DNA of 64,000 bases, taken from positions 28,016,001-28,080,000 of the forward strand of contig OY776130.1 of assembly GCA_963675135.1 (NCBI GenBank). Direction: 5' to 3'. The notes under the pieces were generated by a model, which had not been told where the DNA came from, searched no databases, and saw nothing but the letters and a program-made list of their open reading frames with translations. The DNA is from Galeopsis tetrahit (Eukaryota; Streptophyta; Magnoliopsida; Lamiales; Lamiaceae). Made by a program: the position numbers and the translations under genes. Below are positions 31,927 to 43,188 of the stretch, one piece after another (position 1 is the first letter of the stretch; each line of letters opens with the position of its first letter).

Positions 31927-33134
31927 CCCATTCAAGATACTACTACATTGTAGTAAATTTGAAGCAGGAGTTGAGTTTAGAACTATCTCCATGCCCATCC
32001 GATTGAAACACCTCATCCACAATTTATATGTGAAGATGCACTCGAATAGTGATTCACGTGTTATACAACACTAGAATAAACGACCGCAAGTATACGTTGT
32101 CTATCGTAGCGTGATAAGCACGAGGTCGATCCCACAGGGAGGTATAGCGTAAAAATGTAGTTTGTTAAAGGAATTCTAAATAGACGCGATCGATAAATTG
32201 AATGATGGTGAATTACCCTAAATGTGCCTACCAAGTTGTCACAAATAAGCAATAAAGAGTAATGTAAAGAAATCGATCGAATACCATGTAAATCAAGAAA
32301 CGAAAGTAAAACGAATGAAAACTCAAGGAGAGAAGGTGGGTTACAAGGAAATTGCAACATTTAGATATCCGTTTATGAATTGTACTCGTTCAAATGGCCA
32401 TTAAGGTTGTCTTCATATAGGGTTGATCACAAACGAAGAATTAATCAATCTCTCGATCTAACTAATCCAAAGGAGCATGCGACATAAGTTCGTATCTCTA
32501 CCTTACAAACATCACACCACCTAAAATAGCCCCAAAGATCACTCAATTTCCTCTCCGATAACTAATCCTCTCTCGAGCTCATAATAATACCGGGTTGCAT
32601 GCTTGCATACGATTAATGGAATAAATCTCTCAATCTTACCCCAATTAACAATGAATTAAGCAAATCATCATGGCCAATAACAACATGCTTTCAAATAATA
32701 ATTAAGCACACAAATAAGAGACAAACACCAATTAAAGCAAGAAATTAGTTCATAAACTTCAATCTAAATATTTACAATGCCTTAGAACCACAAATGTTTA
32801 GCCAATGACTAGCATGATCAAATTACAAAATCCAAATGAAATAACTAAATAAAAAGAAAGATAAAGAGAAAGCTTAGTCTAGAATGTGGTAGAGAATTGA
32901 ATTACCAAGCTATTGCATCCTCTCTTGCTTGATTTGATGAAGAATTGAGGAAGATATGACCAAAACACCTCCAAGTATGTGTACCTATGTGTGAGAATTG
33001 AGGAATTGGGGGAGAATGTCTTGGATTTCAAGAAAGAGGGTTTATATAGTGTTTGGGTAGGGTTTGGATGGCAAAATTGCAAGTTGGTCCCTAAAAAATG
33101 GCCAAAATATGGAGATGGCACCAAAAATGGGGGT

Positions 33135-33371
33135 AGCACGGCTGTGCACGGAGCATGGCCGTGCAAAACTGACATAAGTTTGAACAGGTGCTCGGCCGAG
33201 CTGGGAGCTCGGCCGTGCTCGGCATGTGGTGAAACGGGGAGTGCTCGGCTGAGAGTGGTGCTCGGCCGAGGTGCGCGAAACAGGTGTGAGGGGTGTGCTC
33301 GGCCGTGCCCTGGTGTAGCCTAAATCTCTCGGTCTCGAGGTGCGCCTGCTCGAGCAAGGTGCTCGGCCGTG
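33135..33371. repeat. CTCGGCCGAG-rich array, left part
   Basis: Degenerate repeats of GCTCGGCCGTGC/GAGC spaced 20-40 bp, including the perfect palindrome CTCGGCCGAG at 33191-33200 and 33261-33270. The array continues after element 4 at 61972. Confidence 0.8.
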
Positions 33372-34120
33372 CCCTCTGTTGGGAATAAAATGAGATATGT
33401 TTTGATTCAATACCAAAACCCCCTGAGACATGCCTAAGTCTAAAAATGATTATGTTCTAAGAATGTTAGAACATATAGCATAAGGCTAGATGAGAAGCTG
33501 GTATGTTAGGCAGCTCTTAAGTTGAATAGATGCACAATTTGAGGGGGAACATATGCTTTGAAGACTATCAAGAACAAGTCTCCTCAAGGCTCAAATTCTG
33601 GAACAATCATTAAGACTATTGAAGGCCAAGTATGCTGATCAGGAGAGTTGTCTAGAAGAGTTGTCTCAGCACAGTTAAATAAGAACAAGTACTCTGAAGC
33701 TTAAAGAACAACTATGCTGAAGAGATCAAGACAACTATACCCTAAAGACCTTCAATGAATCATGCTAAGATCACTTCCAAGTGAAGCAAAGGGAAAGAGC
33801 CAAGTCATCTGAAAAAGAGCAGGCCAACTATGCTGATAAGCAAGTCTGCTGATAGTGATAAGGAGAGTTTTCTACTGATAAGGAATGTTGTCCTATCATA
33901 GAATCAACTATCAGAAGCCATGTCCAAGTCTTAACAAGAGAATCTTAAAGTCAGACATTGGGAAGAGTGCTGCAGAATGAAGACAAAGTCTATACAACCG
34001 TTTATTTCCCAAATGAGGACATGTCACTATCAAGAATCTGTCTTCTAAGTTGAAGAACTAAAAGAAGACATTTATGGACATTTGAGGCTGCCTCTCCAAC
34101 GGGCAAATCCTTCATTTGTC

Positions 34121-34129
34121 TATAAATAC
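34121..34129 (+). promoter_or_regulatory. TATA box of element 4 5' LTR
   Basis: TATAAATAC. It predicts a transcription start near 34150 and a leader of about 0.9 kb before the PBS. Confidence 0.65.
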
Positions 34130-34981
34130 AGAAGTGTGGAGGCCATTTGAAAGTACCTCAACAGAATCCAACTGAATCTTAACTTGACAACTATCCTACA
34201 AGCAAGAGTGCTTTCAAGCTTTCAAAAAAAGACTATCTTAGTCTTCATACACTTCTTCTAAGCTGAACTTCATTGTATATCCATACAAAGCTTAGAGAGA
34301 TATCCTATCCTTATACACTGATCTTCATTGTAAAGGATATCTCATTAGTTGGAACCTTACTTCAATCCTTACCCCTTTCAAGTGAGAAAGTGAGAAGGTT
34401 GTTGTAGTAGTAGAAGTGGTAGGAGCTGACTGTTGAGAGAAGAACAGTTCAGTTCTGAGTTGAGAAGAGGGTACTAGGACTCTAGACATCCTAGGGATCA
34501 ATTCACCAAGGAGTGGTGTTCTTGATCAAGTGTACCTTGGCACTATAAAACAAGTTAATTCCAAGAGTGAAGGAATTATCCTGTTAAATCAGGGAAAGTG
34601 GATGTAGGAGCTTGAGTCTCTGAACCACTATAAACTCTTGTGTTGATTTACTTTCAAAGCACTTTCATACATTCAACACTGCACACAAACTGATCTTTCA
34701 AAGGACATATATTCAAAGACTGTGCAAAACCAATTTGGACAAGTTCCCTGAAAACTGGACTGTATTGATTGCCTAAGTGATTTCAGAAATTAAAAGGAGT
34801 TTAAACTAAAGGGCCAACCACTAATTCCGCACTTATAACTAACTTAGATAGTCATTCAACTAAGTACTCAATAGTACTTAGTAACTTGGTTATCTTTGAA
34901 AAGGTTATACATCTTCAGCAGAGTTGTCCAAGACAATCTTGCTGAACTCTGGTTTGATCAAAGTTTGAAAAGAATTTGCAT

Positions 34982-35016
34982 ACAAGTGTATTCCCCCCCC
35001 CCCCTCATACACTTGT
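34982..35016 (+). other. Poly-C-loop hairpin at the inner end of the LTR
   Basis: ACAAGTGTAT and its exact reverse complement ATACACTTGT flank a run of 12 C. The same structure with 11-13 C (or G) is in every LTR of this family: 2652-2684, 13941-13974, 37561-37594, 49239-49271 and 61911-61942. Stems are identical while the run length varies. Confidence 0.85.
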
Positions 35017-35042
35017 TATATACTCCTTTCTGGACCAACAAG

Positions 35043-35054
35043 TGGTATCAGAGC
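35043..35054 (+). other. PBS of element 4
   Basis: TGGTATCAGAGC two bases after the 5' LTR, complementary to the initiator tRNA-Met 3' end. Confidence 0.92.
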
Positions 35055-35178
35055 AGGGGTTCAAAGACCACTGCTTCTGAAAATCCATCTTGATTTTCAA
35101 AATCACATATTTGGTGTGGTCACTGAACTGATCTATTTGAAATCCATTATATCTGTTATCTAACCCTTTCTTAGAAAA

Positions 35179-37536
35179 ATGGCAAGAGGAAACAACAACA
35201 ATCAGAACCAGCAACAGAATGAAGAACAAAACATCAATGCTGCAGTTCCACCTCCTGCTGTTCAAGGATTGGACAACATGGCCACAAATCCAGTCAACCA
35301 CATCTCACATCATAAATTGCCTATGTTCTCAATAGACAATTATGACTTCTGGAAGATTAGGATGAGGGCTCATCTTGCATCTCTTTACACTGATATGTTG
35401 AGAGTGATCACAAGAGGTCCTTTTGTGTTCACTCAAGTCAATCCCAGAGTCACTGAGGCTCAAAGGGCAGACACAAGAGATGTGCTCCCCAAAGATGAAG
35501 ATGACTTCACATCTGAAGAAAAGAGGAAAGATAATTTGAATTATCTTGCCATGAACACCCTCTACCAAACAATTCCAGATGCAATCATGGGTAGAGTCTA
35601 CCACTGCACAACTGCCAAAGAAATTTGGGATACTCTTGCTGAAATGTGTGAGGGTACTAAAAAGATCAAGGAGAATAAGCTCCAAGTGGCAGTGCAGAAA
35701 TTTGAACAGTTCACAATGGAGTCTGAGGAGTCCATTGACAAGTTTTCTGGTAGATTCACTGATGTGATGAATGAGATCAACTCATTGGGCAAGGTGTACT
35801 CCAAGAGAGAGGTTGGATTAAAGATCTTGAGAAGTCTCACTCAAAAGTGGGATGTCTATGCTGTTATGATGCCGAACACCAAGGATCTCTCCACCATGCA
35901 CATGCAACAAATCTTCTCTGAACTCAAAGCTTATGAGTTCGATCTCAACAGAAGAAAGCCTGTTGAGGAACCTTCAAATCCTACAAAGGGAGTGGCATTC
36001 AAAGCCAAAACTGCTGAAACAGAAATGCAGTCCACTCCTAGATCATCAAAGTCAGTCTCCAAGACTGAAATGAAGGAGGATTTAGCCTTGATGGCTAGAA
36101 GGTTTGAAAATTTAAACTCAAGGTTTGGTAGATACAAGAAATTCTACCAAGATAACAAATTCAGGAGAAGGTACAACTCTCCTGAAGCTCAGGCTGAGGT
36201 CAAGAAGCCTGAAGAGAAAAGATCAGAGGACAAGTACTCTGATAGGAGAAGGTCCAGTAGAGCTGACCCTTCATCATCTAAAAGAAGAGATGAATCCAAG
36301 AAGGATGATGATGAAGACTTGTGCTATAACTGCAAAAAGAAAGGGAATTTTCAGTATGACTGCCCTGAATTGAGCTCTAAGGAAAGAAGAGAAAGACAAG
36401 CTAAAAGAGACAGAAAGTTCACAAATAGAAAAGCCATAATGGCTGGTGAAGAATCTGATAGTGCTGAAAGCTTCAACTCTTCTAATGGACTGTTCTCCAA
36501 CAGTGATGATGATGATGACATATGCAACATAGCTATTGAGGATGATGAGGTATCCTCTACTTCTAGTTCACCATCATTCATTTCACAAAACACTAGTGAA
36601 GTCAACTTGAAACTTTCTCTTGGGAAGTTGATGGAAGATTTCACTATGTTACAAGAATTTCATGATAATTGTGTGAGAGAAAATGAAAGATTGTCAATTG
36701 AGCTTGCCAAAAACTCTGAGCTAACTGTTGATGTCAAGTCTACTGAGTTGTATCAACAAGTCTTGAGAGAGCTTGAGGAAGAAAATCTCAGTATAGTTGA
36801 CCAACAAAAGGAGATTGATGATCAACTCTTATCTCAGAAGAGAAAAGATTTTGAACTGAAAATTCTTCAAGCCAAATTTGAAAACCTCTCACATGAATAT
36901 GACATTCTTAAAATGAGTGAAGAGAGCCTGAAATTAAAGATGTCTGCTCTGAGAAGATCCACTAAAGCAATAGAGGAAATTCAAAGTTACCAAAGACCTA
37001 TGGCTCAAAGAAGTGGATTAGGCTTTGATCCATTTGAATCTTCACCTTGTCTTAGTGTTGCTTCTACAAGTAACACTAAGAGAATCTTTGTCAAGTCAGT
37101 GGCACAACAAGCTGAAAATGAAATGATTCAGCCACTGAACAAAGGAAAGGGCAAAATGGATGATTTGCCAACTCAAGTGCTTCAGGAGACTAGGTTCAAA
37201 CCTAAGGAAAAGGCTAAAGTCCCTGAACACAAGAGGAATGTTGCTCAGCAGAGTAGACCCAATGGAAGGGCAACTCTCCTGAACAATGTTCAAAGGAGTT
37301 ATCCAAGGTATAATCAGCCTAGGCCAACTCTACTGAGAAAGCCTCAGCTGAATAGACCTAGGGGCAACAATCCTCAAAGGCAAAATAAAATGAGACAACC
37401 AAAACCCTACATGCCAAAGGGTAATGGCCATAAGAATTCCTTTCCTCAAAGATTCCCTCAAGTAGCACAAAGAACTCATAAGTTCAGGAGATTTGACAAC
37501 TCTCCTGAAACTTACAGAGTTAACACTTTCACACAT
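35179..37536 (+). pseudogene. Gag of element 4, main part (interrupted by element 3)
   Basis: ATG at 35179 (MARGNNNNQNQQQNEEQN), a slightly longer N-terminus than elements 1 and 3. It has the copia gag domain (DFWKIRMRAHL), the UBN2-type core (AKEIWDTLAEMCEGT, GLKILRSLTQKWDVY), and a zinc knuckle CYNCKKKGNFQYDC near 390 in which the usual histidine is asparagine. Then follow an acidic SDDDDD stretch, a coiled-coil-like region at about 480-590, and a basic R/Q/P tail. Element 3 inserted at CACAT (37532-37536) near the end; the last 53 codons are at 50869-51027. Apart from the insertion and the zinc-ligand change the frame is open. Confidence 0.9.
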
Positions 37537-37724
37537 TGTTGATCCTGGAAGGAGTATATAACAAGTGTATGGGGGGGGGGGGGAATACACTTGTATGCAA
37601 ATTCTTTTTTTTTTAACTTGATCAAAACAGAGCTCAGCAAGGTTGTCTTGGACAACTCTGCTGAAGATGATTAACTCTTCTAAGATAATCAAACTACTAA
37701 GTACTATTAAGTACTTAGTTGAAT
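37537..37724 (-). repeat. 3' LTR remnant of element 3
   Basis: Only the last 188 bp of the LTR in transcription order remain, including the G13 hairpin (37561-37594). At 37724 it joins the env-like gene after the shared GTTGAAT. The TATA box and U3 are gone. Confidence 0.85.
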
Positions 37725-40700
37725 CAAACTACCTAAACCCTTAGGTCCAAGAACCATCTTGTTTAGCTTGAGGATCTCAGTGAATTCTCTCAGAATTCTT
37801 GCTTGATCAATCCATCCTTCAAGATTTGGAGGCATGTAAATGATTGGCTTTGGGGCAGTGAGTTCAAATCTTGCAATGTCAGCAGCTGCAAGCAATTGTT
37901 GGTAGAGTTCTCTGTAGTACTCTATCATGAACTCAGCAAAAGTGGAGTTGGCATCCTTTCCATTCCATCTATCAATGACATAATAATCATAGACAAACTC
38001 CCTCTTTGCTTCCTCCCATGAGTCATTCAGCTGTTTTGGTACCCATTTATCCAAGTGAGGATATTTGGTGTCCATTGGGATCAATAGCTGTGGCTTCATC
38101 TTGTTATATGTTGCTCTCTTCCTTCTTGGCTTCTGGAAGTCTGCTCTTCTCTTATCTCTTGCTCTTTGTGCTTCATCCATCAACTCCATCTTTTCTTGGG
38201 CCCTCATCATGGCCAGTTTCTGTTGAGTTTCAGGGTCTTTGCCATACCCTTCATGAAACAACTTTGATGGATCATTTAGCACTACCACTTTCTTCTTCTT
38301 GGGTCCTGGTCCAAAACCTTCTTCATACAGCTCCTCTACATCCTCAGAAGCTTTGGCACCTTCAGTGGACTTAGTCTCAGTAGACTTTTCCTTTTCAGAA
38401 GACTTGTCTTTTTCAGCAGTCTTGGATACCTCAGCATTCTTGGGCTTTTCAGCAGTTTTGGCCTTCTTTGAGATAGGCTCATCATCAACAACTCTGAATT
38501 CAGGTGGAAGATCAAGGCTATTGGGAAAGTCAGTGAATTTCTCAACTTGTCTTTTCTTTCCTTTTGCCCTCTTGATCTTTCCTCTAGTTTGGACACCTTC
38601 AGCATCTTTGTCCAAACCAAATACTTCACCACCTGGTCTTTGCTGTAGCCTTACTCTTTCCTCTTGAGCTGAGGCCATAGAGTTTTTCAAGGCAAGTGCC
38701 AATTGCTCCTCTTCATCTAAATCATCCAAATTCAGCACTGCTGGCTTTTTCAAGGCAAGTGCCAATTGCTCCTCTTCATCTAAATCATCCAAATTCAGCA
38801 CTGCTGGCTCTTTTCCCTTTCCTTCAGGGGCTTTGTCTTTACCATTTCCCCCTTTAACTGGGCTTCCAATTACTAATGCACCTTTTGCCCTTGCTCTTCC
38901 CCTTTCCCCCTTTTTGGCAGCATCAAAACATTCTGGCTTCAGTTCACTCATAGTAGATGCCAATAAGGACTGGGCTTGGGTCAGAGACTTCATCTCCTCC
39001 AACAGATATACATTGTCATCATGTATATTTTGCATCCTATCACTGCTCAAGCTAAGGAAAGCTAGAACAGGCTTCATTTTCTGTTGAACAACCTCATCCA
39101 TGGTTGCCTTTAGAGATGCATCTAGGTGGGTCTTAAGAAGCTCAGTGAGGTTGGCCACTGCACCTTCAGCAATGTTGGCCAGCACTTCTTGGGAAATTTT
39201 TTCTGAGGCTGCTTTCACCATACCTAGCCTTTGCTCTTCAGCTCTTTGTCTTTGCAGGGCAGTCTTTCTTCCAAGAGCTCTCTTCACCACTGACCTCAAT
39301 GTCTTCACATTCCTATTGTGGTTGATTCTTAGCAAAGATTGCTCTTTCTTTACATCCTTTGAAACTGATCTCATGGTGTTTTTAGCTTTGATGACTTCAG
39401 TGGAGATTTTTTGTAGACCAGTCTCAACTCCACTAATCCTTGCTTCCAAGGTAGGTAACACCACATCTTCTGAGCCAGTTAGCCTCATTTCTACAGATGC
39501 CAAGGTTCTTCCATGCTCATCCAAGGCTCCAGAAGTTTCTGCATGAGCTGTTTGGACTTGATGAGCCAAGGAATCCAATTTCTCTGATTGCATCTCAAGC
39601 AAGGCTTGTGCTGATCCACTATCAACTTGAATGGGTGCATCTGTTAATAGTTCATCTGCAAAAATTTGATCAAAGGTTATACCTGCAATATCAGACAAAT
39701 CAAATGAGTCAGTAAACACACAATTGCCTCCCTCAATTTCTTTTTCATAAGACTCTGATACATCAGCAGTCTTCTCCTCATTTTCAACTATTTCTTTTCT
39801 CCCTTCATCAATGATTTCCTCACTTAAAGGTACAGGCCTCCTCTCATCAAGGGATTCCTGAAGTTCAGATTTGACTTCAAGAATAGCCTGTCCTTCCTTA
39901 CTTATATCACCCTCATTTGGTGGTACACTCATTATCCTAGTGATCACCACCTCTCTATCATCTACTTCTCCCTCTGGTTTTTCCACTAAGTTCTCCTTTT
40001 CAACTCCATCACCTAATCCTGCAGCATATCCACCTTCAACAAGGTTCAAAGATGGCAGTTGAGGGGAGATCACAGTGCTTATATCAACAGCCACTGAGTC
40101 ATTCTGAATGATTAAGGGCTGATCAGTGTCCAGCTCATCTGACACTGAATAGGCCTTAACCAAACCAGCCTCTAGTATAGGAACCTCCACATCTTTAGGC
40201 TGTGCCTTGGGTTCAGAAGAACCTTCATTGGCAGATGTGTCTTTGGTTGTGTTACCACCCTTGGTCAACACCTCTGAAGATACAGAGCCTTTCCTATGAT
40301 AGGTTCTAGGAGGGTTGGAGAGTCTTTCAGATACAGAAGGCTTAGGGAGATTAGCTTGAGGGGTTTCAGGAGGGTTGGGGTTTGAGGGATCATCAGGGGA
40401 ATCATCATCATTGGAGCTACTTTCAGGGTGTTTGATGCCCTTAGCTTTTCTTTCCCTCTCCTCATTAATCTTATCAGCTACCAGCTTTGCAAATACGTCC
40501 TCATCAATGAGAAATCTTGTCTTTGAAACTCCAGCAAAGTGTAGCAACCTGTTCTCCTCCACTTGCCACCAGTTTGCACCCTTATCTTGGATGACTTGTG
40601 ATATCTCCATCATAGACTTGTCTTTTACATCAACAAGCATCCTTAGATCATGAAATGTCTTCTGAATTCTTGGAAATTCAGCAAGCTGTGGGTACAGACT

Positions 40701-42488
40701 GTCCACAGTAGCCATGGCTCCTCCTCTGAGCATACTTTCATAAGTATACTCCTCCTCATCTCCACTTGAATGGGGACTTTGGGTTATAGGGGAGTTGGCT
40801 CTGGGTTCCCTTAAAGTGGCTTCAGGAAGGTTTAGTTCAGGAATGTTGGCTTCAGAAGGGTTGGGTACAATAGAAGGTGCTTCAGTTGCTTTTGAGAGCA
40901 ATGGATCTGAAGGGGCTTTACTCAGGGGGGTTGGCTCAAAGAGTGCAGCTTCTAAAAGTTTTGAGTAATTGAGCATAGATGAGTCAAGGGGAGAATGTAA
41001 TCTTGTCTCATCTACTGCTATATCTGCTAGCACATCTATCCCACTTCTTTGCACATTCCCTTCAGGAGAGTATCTCCTTGTAAGATTGATGGTGGTGATA
41101 GGTTGATTGGTTGGGGTTATATGGGTTTCAGGGGAGTTGGGCTCAGGGTTCTGAATTTCAGGGATGTTGGCCTCTATTGGTTGACCTTCAGGGACCTTGG
41201 ATTCTGGAGTACCAGAACCAGATGAGTTGGTCCTTGACTTGGATTTGGTCCTGCTTTCAGCTCTGCTCTCTCTAAGAGCAAGTTGTAGAGACCTTTCCTC
41301 TTGGAGCTCCAACACCTTTTCAGTAGGTTTGGCCCTTCTCTTCCTAGCCCTACTGCTCCCACTTCCTTCATCATCCTTCTCAGGGACAACCTCCCTGATC
41401 CTTTTATCACCTTTAGACTTTTGTCTAGTCTCATTGTATTTCTGTCTCAACTCTTCTGAATGATCAGAAGGCACACTCACTCCCTCTTCAGCAACTTCTT
41501 CAATTTCAGTTGAAGCATCTGATTTCTCCTCTGAGGGGATTTGAGACATTTTCCTTGTCTTCACCATTCTGGCCTTTGTCCTCTTCTTCATCTTTGGCTT
41601 TTCCTCCACCTTCTCTTCAGCAGGTTTGGCCATTAGCATCCTCCTTTGCTCAGTTTTCTTGCTGAGCTTTCTGAACAGAATCTTTTGGGCTGGGAGGGGC
41701 TTTGCAAAGGTTTGCATTTGTGAATAATGGAAGAACTTCTCAATCAGCAAGCTTGCCCTGGTGCAATACTTGAGTTTCCCACCTAGCACAACCTTGTTGT
41801 GGGCTCTCACTTTAAACTTGGCCTTTTCCTTCAACATCTCAGATATGATGAAGGTCCTCCAATCAAATTTGATGCCTTTGTCACTAGCATCAATAATAGC
41901 AGCCATGATTCTAATTCTTGGATGGCTGACTTGCTCCAAACTTCCAGTATTGCTCAAGAGACTCTTAGCAACTACCTCAAAGAGGTTGAGAAATTCTGGC
42001 TTGAGAGTCTTCTTGTTTTGTGTTGAAGAGATGGGACCTGGAACTATGAGCCATTCTTGTGCTATTTCCTCTTCATGATCAGCACCATAAAATTCTGGAT
42101 TCCTTCCCTCTAAAGGCAATCCAAAGGCTCCTTCACGATCTTCTGAAGAGAATTTCACTCTATGAAATCTCTCTTCCTCCCCACCCTCTGCAATATATGA
42201 CAGTCTGGTGGAAACTTCACCATCTTCTGGCTTACCTCTCCATTTAAGAAAGGCAAAGAACTCAGCCATGTAGCTTTCCAGACAAGAGCTTGGCTTTTCT
42301 TCCATAAACTTTTGAAGACCAGCCCTTCTCAACCATCTCAGGGTTGGAGTGATTTCAGGATCTTCACTTGTGAATGATACTATTGGCTCAAAGTGAAGGC
42401 TGTTCTTATTGCTCAAGTAACCAAAATCAAGGTCTAGAGCCTTGTTGGAAAAATCTATGATCATCTCTGGTCTAACTTTGGGAGCCAT
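37707..42488 (-). CDS. Env-like gene of element 3, single open frame of 1593 residues
   Basis: ATG at 42488 (MAPKVRPEMIIDFSNK). Residues 1-275 form a compact domain (LRWLRRAGLQKF, FFAFLKWRGKPEDG, VSHPRIRIMAAIIDASDKGIKFDW) that looks distantly related to the domain in the element 2 second gene. Residues 290-420 are basic (KKRTKARMVKTRK). Residues 430-900 are acidic with repeated N-x-P-E motifs. Residues 1000-1190 look coiled-coil. A 21-residue tandem repeat (PAVLNLDDLDEEEQ...) lies near 1230-1270. A conserved C-terminal block (PRRKRATYNKMKPQLLIP, YPHLDKWVPKQLNDSW, FAEFMIEYYRELYQQLL) ends it. The last few residues are altered by fusion to the LTR remnant. No signal peptide or clear membrane helix, so 'env-like' refers to position only. 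Function unknown. Confidence 0.8.
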   Translation of the reverse strand: MAPKVRPEMIIDFSNKALDLDFGYLSNKNSLHFEPIVSFTSEDPEITPTLRWLRRAGLQKFMEEKPSSCLESYMAEFFAFLKWRGKPEDGEVSTRLSYIAEGGEEERFHRVKFSSEDREGAFGLPLEGRNPEFYGADHEEEIAQEWLIVPGPISSTQNKKTLKPEFLNLFEVVAKSLLSNTGSLEQVSHPRIRIMAAIIDASDKGIKFDWRTFIISEMLKEKAKFKVRAHNKVVLGGKLKYCTRASLLIEKFFHYSQMQTFAKPLPAQKILFRKLSKKTEQRRMLMAKPAEEKVEEKPKMKKRTKARMVKTRKMSQIPSEEKSDASTEIEEVAEEGVSVPSDHSEELRQKYNETRQKSKGDKRIREVVPEKDDEGSGSSRARKRRAKPTEKVLELQEERSLQLALRESRAESRTKSKSRTNSSGSGTPESKVPEGQPIEANIPEIQNPEPNSPETHITPTNQPITTINLTRRYSPEGNVQRSGIDVLADIAVDETRLHSPLDSSMLNYSKLLEAALFEPTPLSKAPSDPLLSKATEAPSIVPNPSEANIPELNLPEATLREPRANSPITQSPHSSGDEEEYTYESMLRGGAMATVDSLYPQLAEFPRIQKTFHDLRMLVDVKDKSMMEISQVIQDKGANWWQVEENRLLHFAGVSKTRFLIDEDVFAKLVADKINEERERKAKGIKHPESSSNDDDSPDDPSNPNPPETPQANLPKPSVSERLSNPPRTYHRKGSVSSEVLTKGGNTTKDTSANEGSSEPKAQPKDVEVPILEAGLVKAYSVSDELDTDQPLIIQNDSVAVDISTVISPQLPSLNLVEGGYAAGLGDGVEKENLVEKPEGEVDDREVVITRIMSVPPNEGDISKEGQAILEVKSELQESLDERRPVPLSEEIIDEGRKEIVENEEKTADVSESYEKEIEGGNCVFTDSFDLSDIAGITFDQIFADELLTDAPIQVDSGSAQALLEMQSEKLDSLAHQVQTAHAETSGALDEHGRTLASVEMRLTGSEDVVLPTLEARISGVETGLQKISTEVIKAKNTMRSVSKDVKKEQSLLRINHNRNVKTLRSVVKRALGRKTALQRQRAEEQRLGMVKAASEKISQEVLANIAEGAVANLTELLKTHLDASLKATMDEVVQQKMKPVLAFLSLSSDRMQNIHDDNVYLLEEMKSLTQAQSLLASTMSELKPECFDAAKKGERGRARAKGALVIGSPVKGGNGKDKAPEGKGKEPAVLNLDDLDEEEQLALALKKPAVLNLDDLDEEEQLALALKNSMASAQEERVRLQQRPGGEVFGLDKDAEGVQTRGKIKRAKGKKRQVEKFTDFPNSLDLPPEFRVVDDEPISKKAKTAEKPKNAEVSKTAEKDKSSEKEKSTETKSTEGAKASEDVEELYEEGFGPGPKKKKVVVLNDPSKLFHEGYGKDPETQQKLAMMRAQEKMELMDEAQRARDKRRADFQKPRRKRATYNKMKPQLLIPMDTKYPHLDKWVPKQLNDSWEEAKREFVYDYYVIDRWNGKDANSTFAEFMIEYYRELYQQLLAAADIARFELTAPKPIIYMPPNLEGWIDQARILREFTEILKLNKMVLGPKGLGSLIQLST
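38683..38808 (-). repeat. 63-bp tandem duplication in the env-like gene of element 3
   Basis: Units 38683-38745 and 38746-38808 are essentially identical and in frame (21 residues). Element 4 has one unit at the same place, so the duplication is recent. Confidence 0.85.
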
Positions 42489-43188
42489 TGAAAATTACAG
42501 AGATAAAATTGAGAGAGTGTTGAGAGAGTTTGAAGAAAATGAGCTAGGGTTTCGAATACTTGGGGAAGAAGAGTGTGTGGGGGGTTCTTAAGACTTGAGA
42601 ATATTCTAAAAAGAATGTTTGTCAATGAGTTGGTGAGATTTGTGTATTTTCAAAGGTTGTCAAAAATGGAAAACACACTTTGGACGGCCAGGATGAATTT
42701 CAGGGGAGTTGGCCAGTTTTGATCCAATGGTTAAAAACCAATGTAACAGTGACTTGTTGGTTTTATTCAAAACGTGGAAGGTATTTAATATTAGTTAATG
42801 GTTGGGGAGTTTTCGAGATAGATCATGGCTTGAAAAGTGTAATGCAAACAAGAGTTAAATCTTGGCATTTAATGCATGGAAAGCGACCTTTTGGGTGGGG
42901 GACAAATTAAATCCCACAGAGATGATATCTGTAATTGGGACAGGTATCAAGGTAAACAATGATTACCCAAAGTAGGTGCTTATCAAACCAAGAAAATAGT
43001 TTGATAGTCAAGATAACTTATCTGACCCTACAGGGACAAGTGTCCTGAAGAAATGTGGACAAGAGTCCTGAGTTTCAATGGACAAGTGTCCTGAGTAATA
43101 GTGATCATCTCTTTTGTACTTCAGTAGACTTGTCCAAGTGTGCTGAAGATCAATTCAGCTCTTTTGCATCCATTAACTTCAATGAGTT
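42489..43188 (-). other. Pol to env-like spacer of element 3
   Basis: No gene. Collinear with 7216-7915 and 54421-55099. GGACAAGTGTCC inverted repeats at 43034-43045 and 43080-43091, with a variant between them. Confidence 0.7.

Larger units (their letters stand above)
33377..35040 (+). repeat. 5' LTR of element 4
   Basis: 1664 bp. TATA box at 34121-34129. A possible RNA hairpin from GAGATATCCT (34297-34306) and AGGATATCTC (34334-34343). Near the end it has a C12 tract between perfect 10-bp inverted repeats (34982-34991 and 35007-35016). Several TCAGNAGAGTTG sites (for example 33639-33650 and 34915-34926). Confidence 0.95.

Noticed and set aside
33042..33431. Open frames across the CTCGGCCG array as proteins
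   Set aside because: They are made by the repeat itself, lack family features, and run into element 4.
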